This document shows positions 16,405 through 24,011 of a DNA stretch of 64,000 nucleotides, piece after piece. A program made the translations under genes and the position numbers. The stretch covers positions 558,001-622,000 of the forward strand of contig NZ_CP081497.1 in NCBI RefSeq assembly GCF_019774615.1, given 5' to 3'. This DNA is from Streptomyces sp. BHT-5-2. GTDB taxonomy: Bacteria > Actinomycetota > Actinomycetes > Streptomycetales > Streptomycetaceae. The notes beneath the pieces are model-generated. The model ran no database searches, was not told the DNA's origin, and was given only the letters and a program-made list of their open reading frames with translations. Numbering within the stretch: position 1 is the first letter of the stretch; each line of letters starts with the position of its first letter.

Positions 16405-16819
16405 TCACTGCGGCAGCCGTGCGCGGATCCGGGCCGTCGTCCGGGCGTCCACGCCCAGTCCGGCGGAGACATGGCGCGAGATGCTGCCGTAGTCGCGGTG
16501 CAGACGGTCGAGTCCGGCCGCCAGGTAGTCGGCGCGCACCTCCTGGAGCGGGATCAGCGGATCCGGGTTCTGCATCAGCCCCGCAGCCGGTCGCCGTCGG
16601 CGATCCGGGTCGGCATCGAGCCGGACGCGGCGCGGTCGGCGCGGTTGGTGACGAATGCCGGGTGCATGTCGAGCGGTACGGCCGGCCCGGGCGCAGCCGC
16701 CTGCCGTCCTCGGTCCGGTAGCCGCCCAGATCACGGCAGTTGACCGCGCCGTGCAGCGGGGCGTGGCGGTCGGGCGGCGGGGTGCGCGGCCGGGGGTGCG
16801 GGCCGGTGCCGGCCCGCAC
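16405..16819 (-). pseudogene. Degenerate protein-tyrosine phosphatase gene
   Basis: Three reading frames of the minus strand together give the family outline. Frame one has APLHGAVNCRDLGGYRTEDG and RPYRS. A shifted frame has DMHPAFVTNRADRAASGSM. After a deletion the tail reads PLIPLQEVRADYLAAGLDRL and YGSISRHVSAGLGV. The segment with the catalytic HCxxGKDRTG loop is missing altogether. It lies between two HIP operons and is clearly non-functional. The original start cannot be set. Confidence 0.75.
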
Positions 16820-16829
16820 CCGGGGAGGT

Positions 16830-17933
16830 TTAGCGGGGCAGGCCCGCCAGGGTCCGGTGCGCCTCGGTCATGATCCGGTCGACCAGGTCGGCGCACGACG
16901 GCAGGTCCTCGATCACCCCGGCGACCTGCCCGGAGGCCATCACGCCGAGGTCGGTGCGGCCGTCCACCATCGACGCCTTCAGCAGCATCGGGGTGTTGGC
17001 CGCCAACAGCACTTGACTCCACGTCAGATCCTTGCCGTGCTTCATCGCCAGCCCGTCGCGGACCATCCCGGCCCAGCCCAGACCGGACAGCTTCCGGAAC
17101 GACGCGGCGTGCCGCACCGCCCTGACCAGCGCCGCCGCCCGACCGGACCGCTCCAGCGCCCGGACCAGCTCGCTGCGCAGCATCCGGTGCGGCAGCCCGT
17201 CCACCTTGGTGGTGACGACGACATCGGCGACCGCGGCCGCCAGATAGTGGTCCTGTACGGCCGCCGGCACGGTGCTGTCCGAGGTCAGCAGGAAGCGGGT
17301 GCCCATGGCGATCCCGGCCGCGCCGTAGGCCAGCGCGGCCACCAGCCCCCGGCCGTCGAAGAACCCGCCCGCGGCGATCACCGGGATGTCGACGGCGTCC
17401 ACCACCTGCGGCAGCAGCACGGTGGTGGCGACGCTCCCGGTGTGGCCGCCGCCCTCGCCGCCCTGGACGACGACCGCGTCGGCGCCCCAGGCGGCGACCT
17501 TCTCGGCGTGCCGCCGGGCCCCGACGGACGGGATCACCACCACCCCGGCGTCCTTGAGCCGGGCGATCAGCTCCCGCGAGGGCGCCAGTGCGAACGAGGC
17601 GACCTTGACGCCCTCGTCGACGACGATCCGCACCCGCTCGGCCGCATCGCCGGCATCCGCCCGCAGATTGACTCCGAACGGCCGGTCCGTACGGGACCGC
17701 ACCTCGCGGACCGCCGCCCGCAGCTGGTCGGGTGTCATGGTGGCGGAGGCCAGAATGCCCAGCGCGCCGGCCTCGGCGGCGGCGGACACCAGGCGGGGGC
17801 CGGCCACCCAGCCCATCCCGGTCTGCACGATCGGATGCCGCACTCCGGTCAGCTCGGTCAGCGGGGTGCGCAGCAGCGGGGTGCCCCCGGCGGCCGGGGT
17901 GCGGTCGTCGGTCCGGGCGGCGTCGGCGCTCAC
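16830..17933 (-). CDS. ipdC: FMN-dependent nitronate monooxygenase-like protein IpdC
   Basis: This 367-residue TIM-barrel flavoprotein belongs to the 2-nitropropane dioxygenase family. It shows PIVQTGMGWVAGPRLVSA near the N-terminus, the phosphate-binding GGEGGGHTG, and AAGGFFDGRGLVAALAYGA. In HIP clusters this member is IpdC, thought to carry out a flavin-dependent redox step on a ring C/D CoA thioester rather than nitroalkane oxidation. The GTG at 17933 overlaps the ipdB stop (GTGA), so it is coupled as the last gene of echA20-ipdA-ipdB-ipdC. Confidence 0.85.
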   Translation of the reverse strand: MSADAARTDDRTPAAGGTPLLRTPLTELTGVRHPIVQTGMGWVAGPRLVSAAAEAGALGILASATMTPDQLRAAVREVRSRTDRPFGVNLRADAGDAAERVRIVVDEGVKVASFALAPSRELIARLKDAGVVVIPSVGARRHAEKVAAWGADAVVVQGGEGGGHTGSVATTVLLPQVVDAVDIPVIAAGGFFDGRGLVAALAYGAAGIAMGTRFLLTSDSTVPAAVQDHYLAAAVADVVVTTKVDGLPHRMLRSELVRALERSGRAAALVRAVRHAASFRKLSGLGWAGMVRDGLAMKHGKDLTWSQVLLAANTPMLLKASMVDGRTDLGVMASGQVAGVIEDLPSCADLVDRIMTEAHRTLAGLPR

Positions 17934-18658
17934 GACGGCACCTCGCGGTCGCGCAGGCCCTGCGGGTCGATCACCTCGCGGATCAACCGCAGCTCCTCGG
18001 CGGTGGGTTCGCGGGTGCACGGGACCTCGTCGGCGCGGGCCAGCGGGAAGCCGGTGGCGTCCTGCACCTCCTCGGCGGTGACGCCCGGGTGCAGCGAGAC
18101 CAGCCGCATGGTGTGGTCGGGGGTGGCGAAGTCGAAGACGCCGAGGTTGCTGACCACCCGCGGGATGCGGTGGTAACGGGTGGCGGACGGACCGGCCGCG
18201 GCCGCGCGGTCGTAGCCCACCCCGCACACCATGTCGACCCGCTCGACGAAGACCCGCCGGGAGTGCCTGGGAACCCAGTAACTCGTCGGGTTGTTCAGGG
18301 TGTTGACGGGTGCGCCGCGCACGCCGAGCAGCTGCCGGGCGGGCCGCTCCCAGTCACCGATGCAGGAGATGTTCTGGTTGCCGAAGCGGTCGAGCTGACT
18401 GGCGCCCATCATCACATGCCGCCGGCCGCCGGTGACCATGGCCAGATGCCGGCGGTAGGGCAGCCAGCCCTCGGTCCGTCCGTCCAGGCCGACCAGCAGT
18501 GCCTCGCCGTCGGTGAGCAGCAGATCGGGGGAGAAGGTGCGCTTGGCGAGCCGCGCGCCGAGGGCCGGTACGGTGCCCATCGGACTGGCGAGCACCTCCC
18601 CGACGTCGCGCCAGGCATCGGCGCAGGCGAGCACGCAGTATTCGGCGCGGCTGGTCAT
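17930..18658 (-). CDS. ipdB: Ring-cleaving CoA hydrolase beta subunit IpdB
   Basis: This 242-residue protein is a class I CoA-transferase-like beta subunit. It has MGTVPALGARLAKRTFSPDLLL, GGRRHVMMGASQLDRFGNQN and a long C-terminal RVVSNLGVFDF stretch. In mycobacteria and Rhodococcus IpdA and IpdB form a heterotetramer that opens ring C of the last bicyclic intermediate by hydrolysis, despite the transferase fold. It overlaps ipdA (ATGA at 18655) and ipdC (GTGA), giving strict coupling and equal subunit supply. Confidence 0.87.
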   Translation of the reverse strand: MTSRAEYCVLACADAWRDVGEVLASPMGTVPALGARLAKRTFSPDLLLTDGEALLVGLDGRTEGWLPYRRHLAMVTGGRRHVMMGASQLDRFGNQNISCIGDWERPARQLLGVRGAPVNTLNNPTSYWVPRHSRRVFVERVDMVCGVGYDRAAAAGPSATRYHRIPRVVSNLGVFDFATPDHTMRLVSLHPGVTAEEVQDATGFPLARADEVPCTREPTAEELRLIREVIDPQGLRDREVPS

Positions 18659-19497
18659 CGCATCTCCTCGTGCCAGGTCCGGACGGCCGACTGGTAGCTC
18701 TTCTCGTCCCCGTGCAGGAACCGCGCGGCGAACTCCGGCCAGGGCGTGGTCGCATAGAGCTTCTGGAACGCCTCGTCGCGGTCGTAGTCCGGGACGCACG
18801 AGGTGAAGTGCGCGCCGCGCGGCGTCTCCACCACGCCGGTCACGGTATGCCGCTCGACCAGGAGGCTCTGCGGGACGGGGGCCGCCCCGAAGCCGTCCAC
18901 CAGCTCCTCGCACGAGACGTACGCGCTCTGTGCCGCCTCGCAGAACAGGTCGTCGAAGTACGGGTCCGGGCCCAGGTACTGGCCGTTGCCGAGCCGGTCG
19001 GCGCGGTTGACGTGGACCAGCGCCGCGTCCAGCCGCAGCGCCGGCATCGCGACGAAGGTCTCCCCGTCCTCGTACGGCGAGGTGACCGTCCGCAGCCCGG
19101 GGTTGACCCGCATCACGTCCGAGCCCAGACCGGCCCGGACCGGCAGGAACGGCAGCCGGTCGGCGGCGGCCCGCAACCCCCACATGAACATCGCCTCGTC
19201 GATCTCGCCCAGTTCGAACCCGCCCGCCTCGCGGGCCGCCCGGAAGTGCGGTTCCAGCGGGATCGAGTCGAGGGTGACGAACGCGGTGACCAGTTTGCGG
19301 ATCCGCCCGGCGGCGGCCAGCAGCCCCACGTCCGGGCCGCCGTAGGAGACCACGGTCAGATCGGTGACGTCGGAGCGGAGCAGCGCCCGCACCAGCGCCA
19401 TCGGCTTGCGGCGGGAGCCCCAGCCGCCGATGCCCAGGGTCATCCCGCTGCGCAGCCGGGCGACGACGTCCTCGGGGGTCATGGTCTTGTCGGTCAC
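18655..19497 (-). CDS. ipdA: Ring-cleaving CoA hydrolase alpha subunit IpdA
   Basis: This 280-residue protein is the alpha partner of a class I CoA-transferase-like enzyme. It shows the glycine-rich GMTLGIGGWGSRRKPMALVRALL, SYGGPDVGLL and VHVNRADRLGNGQYLGPDPYF. With IpdB it would hydrolyse ring C in the HIP pathway. It overlaps both the upstream echA20 gene (ATGA at 19494) and ipdB. Order and size match mycobacterial Rv3551-Rv3552. Confidence 0.87.
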   Translation of the reverse strand: MTDKTMTPEDVVARLRSGMTLGIGGWGSRRKPMALVRALLRSDVTDLTVVSYGGPDVGLLAAAGRIRKLVTAFVTLDSIPLEPHFRAAREAGGFELGEIDEAMFMWGLRAAADRLPFLPVRAGLGSDVMRVNPGLRTVTSPYEDGETFVAMPALRLDAALVHVNRADRLGNGQYLGPDPYFDDLFCEAAQSAYVSCEELVDGFGAAPVPQSLLVERHTVTGVVETPRGAHFTSCVPDYDRDEAFQKLYATTPWPEFAARFLHGDEKSYQSAVRTWHEEMR

Positions 19498-20273
19498 GAT
19501 CGCTCCTCCCCGCCGTCCCCGGCGTTCCGGCTCCCGAAGGTGTCGCGGACCCGGTCCGCGACCCCGCTGAGATTGGCCTCGAAGGTGAAGCCCTGCTCGA
19601 AGCGGTAGCTGCGGCGTACGTCGACCGGGTCGACACCGTTGATGGCGGCCTTGGCCAGCCGCAGCAGGGAACCGTCCTTGCGGGCGATCTCCCGCGCCAA
19701 CTCCACCGCCGCGGCCGTCAGTTCACCGCGCGGTACGACCTTCCAGACCGAGCCGTGCGCATGCAGCTCCCGCGCGGTGGCGGTCCGCGAGGTGTAGTAC
19801 AGCGCCCGCATCAGGTGCTGGGGGACCAGCCGGGCCAGATGGGTGGCGGCGCCGAGCGCGCCGCGGTCCAGCTCCGGCAGGCCGAAGGTGGCGTCGTCGC
19901 TCGCCACGATCGCGTCCGCGTTGCCCACCAGGCCGATCCCGCCGCCCAGGCAGAAGCCGTGTACGGCGGCGACCACCGGCACCTCGCACTCGTAGACCGC
20001 GGCGAACGCCTCGGCGCAGCCGCGGTTGGCGCCGATCAGCGCCCCGTGGCCGCCGGCCGCGGTGTCCCGCTGCATCTCCTTGATGTCGACGCCGGCGTTG
20101 AACCCGCGGCCCGCGGCGGTGAGTACCACACAGCGGGCGCCCGGGTCGCGGCCGGCGGTCCGTACCGCGTCGGCCAGGTCGTACCAGCCCTGTACGGGAA
20201 GGGCGTTGACCGGGGGGAAGTCCACGGTGACGACCGTTACGCCCCGGTCGGGTGCGGAGGTGGAGACACCCAT
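19494..20273 (-). CDS. echA20: Ring D-opening crotonase EchA20
   Basis: This 259-residue crotonase has DFPPVNALPVQGWYDL, AAGRGFNAGVDIKEMQRD, AAVHGFCLGGGIGLVGNADAIV and FGLPELDRGALGAATHLARLVP. In the HIP pathway EchA20 opens ring D by a retro-Claisen type hydrolysis rather than hydrating a double bond. It is the first gene of the leftward ipd operon and starts about 20 bp from operator 2, across which two SDR genes diverge. The arrangement is that of mycobacterial Rv3550-Rv3553. The Shine-Dalgarno site before the ATG is weak. Confidence 0.85.
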   Translation of the reverse strand: MGVSTSAPDRGVTVVTVDFPPVNALPVQGWYDLADAVRTAGRDPGARCVVLTAAGRGFNAGVDIKEMQRDTAAGGHGALIGANRGCAEAFAAVYECEVPVVAAVHGFCLGGGIGLVGNADAIVASDDATFGLPELDRGALGAATHLARLVPQHLMRALYYTSRTATARELHAHGSVWKVVPRGELTAAAVELAREIARKDGSLLRLAKAAINGVDPVDVRRSYRFEQGFTFEANLSGVADRVRDTFGSRNAGDGGEERS

Positions 20274-20292
20274 GAGCAGATCAGCTACCTTT

Positions 20293-20311
20293 CCACCAAG
20301 CGTTTGTTAGG
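20293..20311. promoter_or_regulatory. KstR2-like operator 2 in divergent promoter
   Basis: CCACCAAGCGTTTGTTAGG contains ACCAAGCGTTTGTT (20295-20308), which fits AnCAAGnnCTTGnT at all fixed bases but one. Read on the other strand, operator 1 gives the same ACCAA....TTGTTAGG pattern. Outer arms GCTACCT (20284-20290) and AGGTAGC (20309-20315) extend the symmetry. It lies between echA20 and the SDR gene at 20354. Confidence 0.75.
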
Positions 20312-20353
20312 TAGCGAAGTTAGCAGCGGATCGCCCGCCGCGGGAGGTACCAG

Positions 20354-21142
20354 TTGTCCCTGAACCTCGATCTGACCGGACGGGTCGCCGTCGTCACCGG
20401 CGGCACCCGGGGCGTCGGCGCCGGTATCGCCCGCGCCTTCCTCCAGGCCGGCGCGGAGGTCGTCGTCTGCGCCCGCCGCCCCCCGGACACCCCGGTCACC
20501 ACCGACGGTCGCACCGCCCGCTACCACCTCCTCGACCTGCGCGAACCCGACGGCGTCCGGGACTTCCTCCAAGCCGTCGCGACCGACCACGGCCGCCTGG
20601 ACTGCCTGGTCAACAACGCCGGCGGCACCCCCTACCGACTGCTGAACGAGACCGCCGCGCAACGCCACGCCCGTGTCGTCGAACTCAATCTGATCGTCCC
20701 GATGACCGCCTCGCTCGCCGCCTACGAGGTGATGCGCGGCCAGCCGGACGGCGGCTCGGTGATCATGATCGGCAGCGTCAGCGGCACCCGGCCCTCGCCC
20801 GGCACCGCCGCCTACGGCGCCGCCAAGGCCGGCCTGGACAACCTCGCCCGCTCGATGGCCGTCGAATGGGCGCCGCACGTCCGCGTCAACACCGTCGTCC
20901 TCGGCATGGTGCGCACCGAACTGACCGCCCTCCACTACGGGGACGAGGACGGCGTCGCCGCGGTCGGCGCCACCGTCCCGCTCGGCCGGCTCGCCGAACC
21001 CGCCGAGATCGGCGACGCCTGCGTCTTCCTCGCCTCCGGCCGCGCCGGCTACGTCAGCGGCGCCAGCCTGCTCGTCCACGGCGGCGGGGAACGCCCCGCC
21101 TTCCTCGACGCCGCCACCGTCAACCACCCCAAGGAGTCGTGA
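20354..21142 (+). CDS. SDR-family dehydrogenase of the HIP cluster (Rv3549c-like)
   Basis: This 262-residue classical SDR has TGGTRGVGAGIARAF, NNAGGTPYRL, the catalytic Ser in IGSVSGTRPSPG and YGAAK. The TTG start at 20354 with GGGAGG upstream is the only one that fits; the frame begins SLNLDLTGRVAVVTG. It diverges from echA20 across operator 2 and runs straight into a second SDR. Mycobacterial Rv3549c and Rv3548c hold the same place and are thought to oxidise hydroxyacyl-CoA intermediates; the exact step here is inferred. Confidence 0.82.
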   Translation: MSLNLDLTGRVAVVTGGTRGVGAGIARAFLQAGAEVVVCARRPPDTPVTTDGRTARYHLLDLREPDGVRDFLQAVATDHGRLDCLVNNAGGTPYRLLNETAAQRHARVVELNLIVPMTASLAAYEVMRGQPDGGSVIMIGSVSGTRPSPGTAAYGAAKAGLDNLARSMAVEWAPHVRVNTVVLGMVRTELTALHYGDEDGVAAVGATVPLGRLAEPAEIGDACVFLASGRAGYVSGASLLVHGGGERPAFLDAATVNHPKES

Positions 21143-21143
21143 G

Positions 21144-22061
21144 ATGACCGGAATCTGCACCGGACGCGTCGCCGCCGTCACCGGCGCCGGCCGGGGCCTG
21201 GGCCGCGCCCACGCCCTCGCGCTGGCCGCCGAGGGAGCGGCCGTCGTCGTCAACGACCTCGGCGTGGCGGCCGACGGCGCGGGCACCTCCGCCGGGCCCG
21301 CCCGGCAGGTCGTCGAGGAGATCCGGACACACGGCGGCCGGGCCGTCGCACACACCGGCGACATCACCACCGACGACGGCGCCCGCTCCCTCGTCACCAC
21401 CGCCCTGGACGCCTTCGGCCGCCTGGACGCGCTGGTCAACAACGCCGGCTTCCTGCGCGACCGGATGCTGGTCAACCTCACCGAGGACGACTGGGACGCC
21501 GTGCTGCGAGTCCACCTCAAGGGCCATTTCCTGCCCCTCAAGCACGCCGCCGCACACTGGCGGGCCGAGACCAAGGCCGGGCGGACGCCCGACGCCCGGG
21601 TCGTCAACACCAGCTCCGGCGCCGGCCTGCTGGGCAGCGTCGGCCAGGTCAACTACTCGGCTGCCAAGGCCGGCATCCTCGGCCTGACCCTCGTCGCCGC
21701 CGCCGAACTGGCCCGCTACGGCGTCCAGGTCAACGCCCTCGCCCCGGCGGCCCGCACCCGGATGACGGAACGCACCTTCGCCTCGACGATGGCCGCCCCC
21801 GGGGCGGGCGTCTTCGACGCCATGGCCCCGGAGAACGTCTCCCCGCTCGTCGTCTGGCTCACCGCCGTGGACAGCGCCGGCGTCACCGGCCGCGTCTTCG
21901 AGGCGGAGGGGGGACGCATCACGGTGATGGAAGGGTGGCGCCCCGGCCCGACCGCGGACAAGCGCGCCCGCTTGACCCCGGCCGAGGCGGGCGAGGCGGC
22001 CCGCGAGTTGCTTGCAGCGGCGGGTCCGATCCGGTCGGTGTATGGCGCCGGTTGCGCCTGA
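21144..22061 (+). CDS. SDR-family dehydrogenase, MFE-2-like (Rv3548c-like)
   Basis: This 305-residue SDR resembles the dehydrogenase unit of peroxisomal multifunctional enzyme 2. It has TGAGRGLGRAHALALAAEGA, VVVNDLGVAADG, NNAGFLRDRMLVNLTEDDW and YSAAKAGILGL. The long insertion after the first helix and the length of about 300 are typical of that class, which oxidises 3-hydroxyacyl-CoA. It begins two bases after the previous stop with an AAGGAG site, so the pair is one operon. The palindromic module begins just after its stop. Confidence 0.83.
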   Translation: MTGICTGRVAAVTGAGRGLGRAHALALAAEGAAVVVNDLGVAADGAGTSAGPARQVVEEIRTHGGRAVAHTGDITTDDGARSLVTTALDAFGRLDALVNNAGFLRDRMLVNLTEDDWDAVLRVHLKGHFLPLKHAAAHWRAETKAGRTPDARVVNTSSGAGLLGSVGQVNYSAAKAGILGLTLVAAAELARYGVQVNALAPAARTRMTERTFASTMAAPGAGVFDAMAPENVSPLVVWLTAVDSAGVTGRVFEAEGGRITVMEGWRPGPTADKRARLTPAEAGEAARELLAAAGPIRSVYGAGCA

Positions 22062-22182
22062 CGGCGCGTTTTCCGGCCCGCTTCGCGGGCGTTGCCGTTC
22101 CGCTGCGCGGGGCGTTTCCGGCCCGCTTCGCGGGCGTTGTTGGTCCGCTGCGCGGTGCTGTTGGGTGCGGTGACGGGCCTCC

Positions 22183-22235
22183 GGGGCAGGGGTGTGCCGG
22201 ACTGCTGCGCTTTACGTCCGGCACACCCCTGCCCC
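22183..22235. repeat. Long hairpin B1
   Basis: Positions 22183-22202 pair perfectly with 22216-22235 (20 bp) around the loop TGCTGCGCTTTAC. The stem reads TGTGCCGGAC where A2 has TGTGTCCGGAC, again with pairing kept. Confidence 0.85.
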
Positions 22236-22435
22236 TCCGACCCGTCCCCTCCCGTGGGTGGTCATGAAAACCCGTAGGCGGGGCTCCGGTTGTCGGGTCC
22301 CTGCGGGCTCTGGACTGATGGGCGGCGTGCATCTACGACTGACCGTCAGCCGTCAACAGGTGACCGTCAGGGGACCACTGGGACTGGCCCCCACCCACCG
22401 TCTTTATGACCACTCACGGGAGGGGACGGGCCGGA

Positions 22436-22484
22436 GGGGGTGGTGTGTCGGACGTAAAGCGCAGCAGTCCGACACACCACCCCC
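22436..22484. repeat. Long hairpin B2
   Basis: Positions 22436-22453 pair perfectly with 22467-22484 (18 bp). The loop GTAAAGCGCAGCA is the exact reverse complement of the loop in the other three hairpins, and the stem equals that of A1. Confidence 0.85.
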
Positions 22485-22680
22485 GCAGGCCCGGCACCGC
22501 ACCCAACAGCCCCGCGCAGCGGCAACGCAACGCCCGCGAAGCGGGCCGGAAACGCCCCGCGCAGCGGACCGGCCCCGCGCAGCGGCAAACCAATGTCCGC
22601 GAAGCGGGCCCGGAACAGCCCCGCGCAGCGGCACGGCGGGGAACCCGACAACGTACGACGAGGCCCGCGCCGCCAGGCGC

Positions 22681-22914
22681 CTACGGCGGGAACGCCGACA
22701 ACGTGCGGGCGAACCCGCCCAGCGGCCCCGGTGGCCAGGCCATCAGGACGGGGGAGGGGCGCCCGGGGGCGACCGTTCGGCGGGCGGTGCCGCCGGTTTC
22801 GCCGGGGCCCGGCGAGACGGTGTCCGGCCCGGACGAGAGAACGACCGCACAGCCGGCCGCGGCCAATGCCGCGGCGGCCAGCGTGGTGGCGAGGAAGGGA
22901 GCGAAGCGGCGCAC
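22681..22914 (-). CDS. Possible small lipoprotein
   Basis: A 77-residue frame starts at GTG 22914 with RRFAPFLATTLAAAALAAAGC, a good lipoprotein signal with the lipobox Cys near residue 22. A short Pro/Gly/Thr-rich tail without recognisable domain follows. Third codon positions are strongly G/C. The ribosome site (GGTGAG) is weak. It diverges from the DMT transporter at 23074. It could be real or chance; I do not recognise a family. Confidence 0.4.
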   Translation of the reverse strand: MRRFAPFLATTLAAAALAAAGCAVVLSSGPDTVSPGPGETGGTARRTVAPGRPSPVLMAWPPGPLGGFARTLSAFPP

Positions 22915-23073
22915 CGTCTCACCGTGCGGGAGGTCCGCCGGGTGGCCAAGCGACGCGCCGGGGTGTCACGCGGAAGAACGACAGCGGCGGACCCTCCTGT
23001 ACGACCGTGCCGGGCGGCCCGGGCGGGCCGCGGTTAGCGTCGGGGCGGGGTCCGGCGAGGGAGAGGTGGGCGC

Positions 23074-23994
23074 GTGGCCATCTGGGCGGCCGTGCTGTTC
23101 GCGGTGCTCGCGGCGGCGAGCAACGCGCTGTCCACGGTTTTGCAGCGACGTGCCGCGCGCACCGTGCCGGTCTCCGGCCGGCTGCGGATCGGGTTGATCG
23201 CCGATCTGCTGCACCGCGTGGCGTGGCTCGTCGGGATGCTGATGGTGCTGCCGGCCGCCGCGTTCCAGGCGCTGGCGCTGCTGAACGGGCCGCTGTCGGT
23301 GGTCCAGCCGCTGTTTGTGCTGGAGCTGCCGCTGGCCCTGCTGATGGCGCGGGCGCTGCTGGGCGGGCGGGTCTCCCGGCGCGGCTGGGCCGGGGTGGGG
23401 CTGCTGGTCGTCGGGTTGGGAACCGCGCTGGCCGCCGCCGCGCCCACCGCCGGGCGCCACCACGCCCCGTTGAGCCGCTGGATTCCCGCGCTGATCGTGT
23501 GCTTCTCGGTGATCGCCGCGGCGGTCGGCGCCGGGCTGCGGCGCGGGGCCGGCAGTGTCCGTGCCGCCAGTTTCGGCGCGGCGACCGCGATCGGCTACGC
23601 GCTCACCGCCGCCCTGCTCAAGGACGCCACGCATGCCTGGGCGAGCGGCGGCCCGGCCGATTTCTTCACCTCCTGGCAGACCTATGGTTTCGCGCTGACC
23701 GGGGTCCTGGCGCTGTTCATGATGGAGAACGCCATGCAGTCCGGCCCGTTGACCGCGTCTCAGCCGGTGCTCACTCTTGGTGACGCGCTGATCAGCCTGT
23801 CGCTGGGGGTGACGCTGTTCGACGAGCGGGTCCGGGCCGGGTGGTGGCTGCTGCCCGAGGCACTGGGTGTCGGCATGGTCCTGTGGGGCGCGGTCCTGAT
23901 GTCCCGGGTCTCGCTCGCCCGGGATCTGGCGACGGGTCAGACCGGTGAGCGGCTGGAGCGGCCCGTGGGACGGCGGAGCGGGCGCAGGTCGTAG
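23074..23994 (+). CDS. DMT-superfamily (EamA-like) membrane transporter
   Basis: This 306-residue protein has nine or ten hydrophobic helices in two related halves, as in drug/metabolite transporters. It starts MAIWAAVLFAVLAAASNALSTVLQRRAAR with the family's positively charged first loop. Later helices include GPLSVVQPLFVLELPLALL and SGPLTASQPVLTLGDALISLSLG. These paired PLxxxQP motifs are typical of the Streptomyces and mycobacterial EamA/NIPA-like group. The substrate is unknown. The GTG start has GGGAGAGG upstream. Confidence 0.82.
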   Translation: MAIWAAVLFAVLAAASNALSTVLQRRAARTVPVSGRLRIGLIADLLHRVAWLVGMLMVLPAAAFQALALLNGPLSVVQPLFVLELPLALLMARALLGGRVSRRGWAGVGLLVVGLGTALAAAAPTAGRHHAPLSRWIPALIVCFSVIAAAVGAGLRRGAGSVRAASFGAATAIGYALTAALLKDATHAWASGGPADFFTSWQTYGFALTGVLALFMMENAMQSGPLTASQPVLTLGDALISLSLGVTLFDERVRAGWWLLPEALGVGMVLWGAVLMSRVSLARDLATGQTGERLERPVGRRSGRRS

Positions 23995-24011
23995 GCCCCG
24001 GGGGCCGGGTG

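Larger units (their letters stand above)
22075..22637. repeat. Palindromic repeat module B, inverted copy of module A
   Basis: This is non-coding. Four short palindromes (GCCCGCTTCGCGGGC and CCGCTGCGCGG alternating) are followed by hairpin 22183-22235, a ~190 bp middle and hairpin 22436-22484. Six more short palindromes run to about 22637. The middle is the reverse complement of module A's middle. For example the A segment at 1040-1076 reappears inverted at 22388-22424, and CAGTCCAGAGCCCGCAGG also reappears inverted. The hairpin order is inverted too. Confidence 0.8.

Noticed and set aside
8264..22061. General fatty-acid beta-oxidation or polyketide-type cluster
   Set aside because: IpdA/IpdB, IpdC, EchA20 and KstR2-like operators in mycobacterial order specify the HIP pathway; no PKS or NRPS modules are present.
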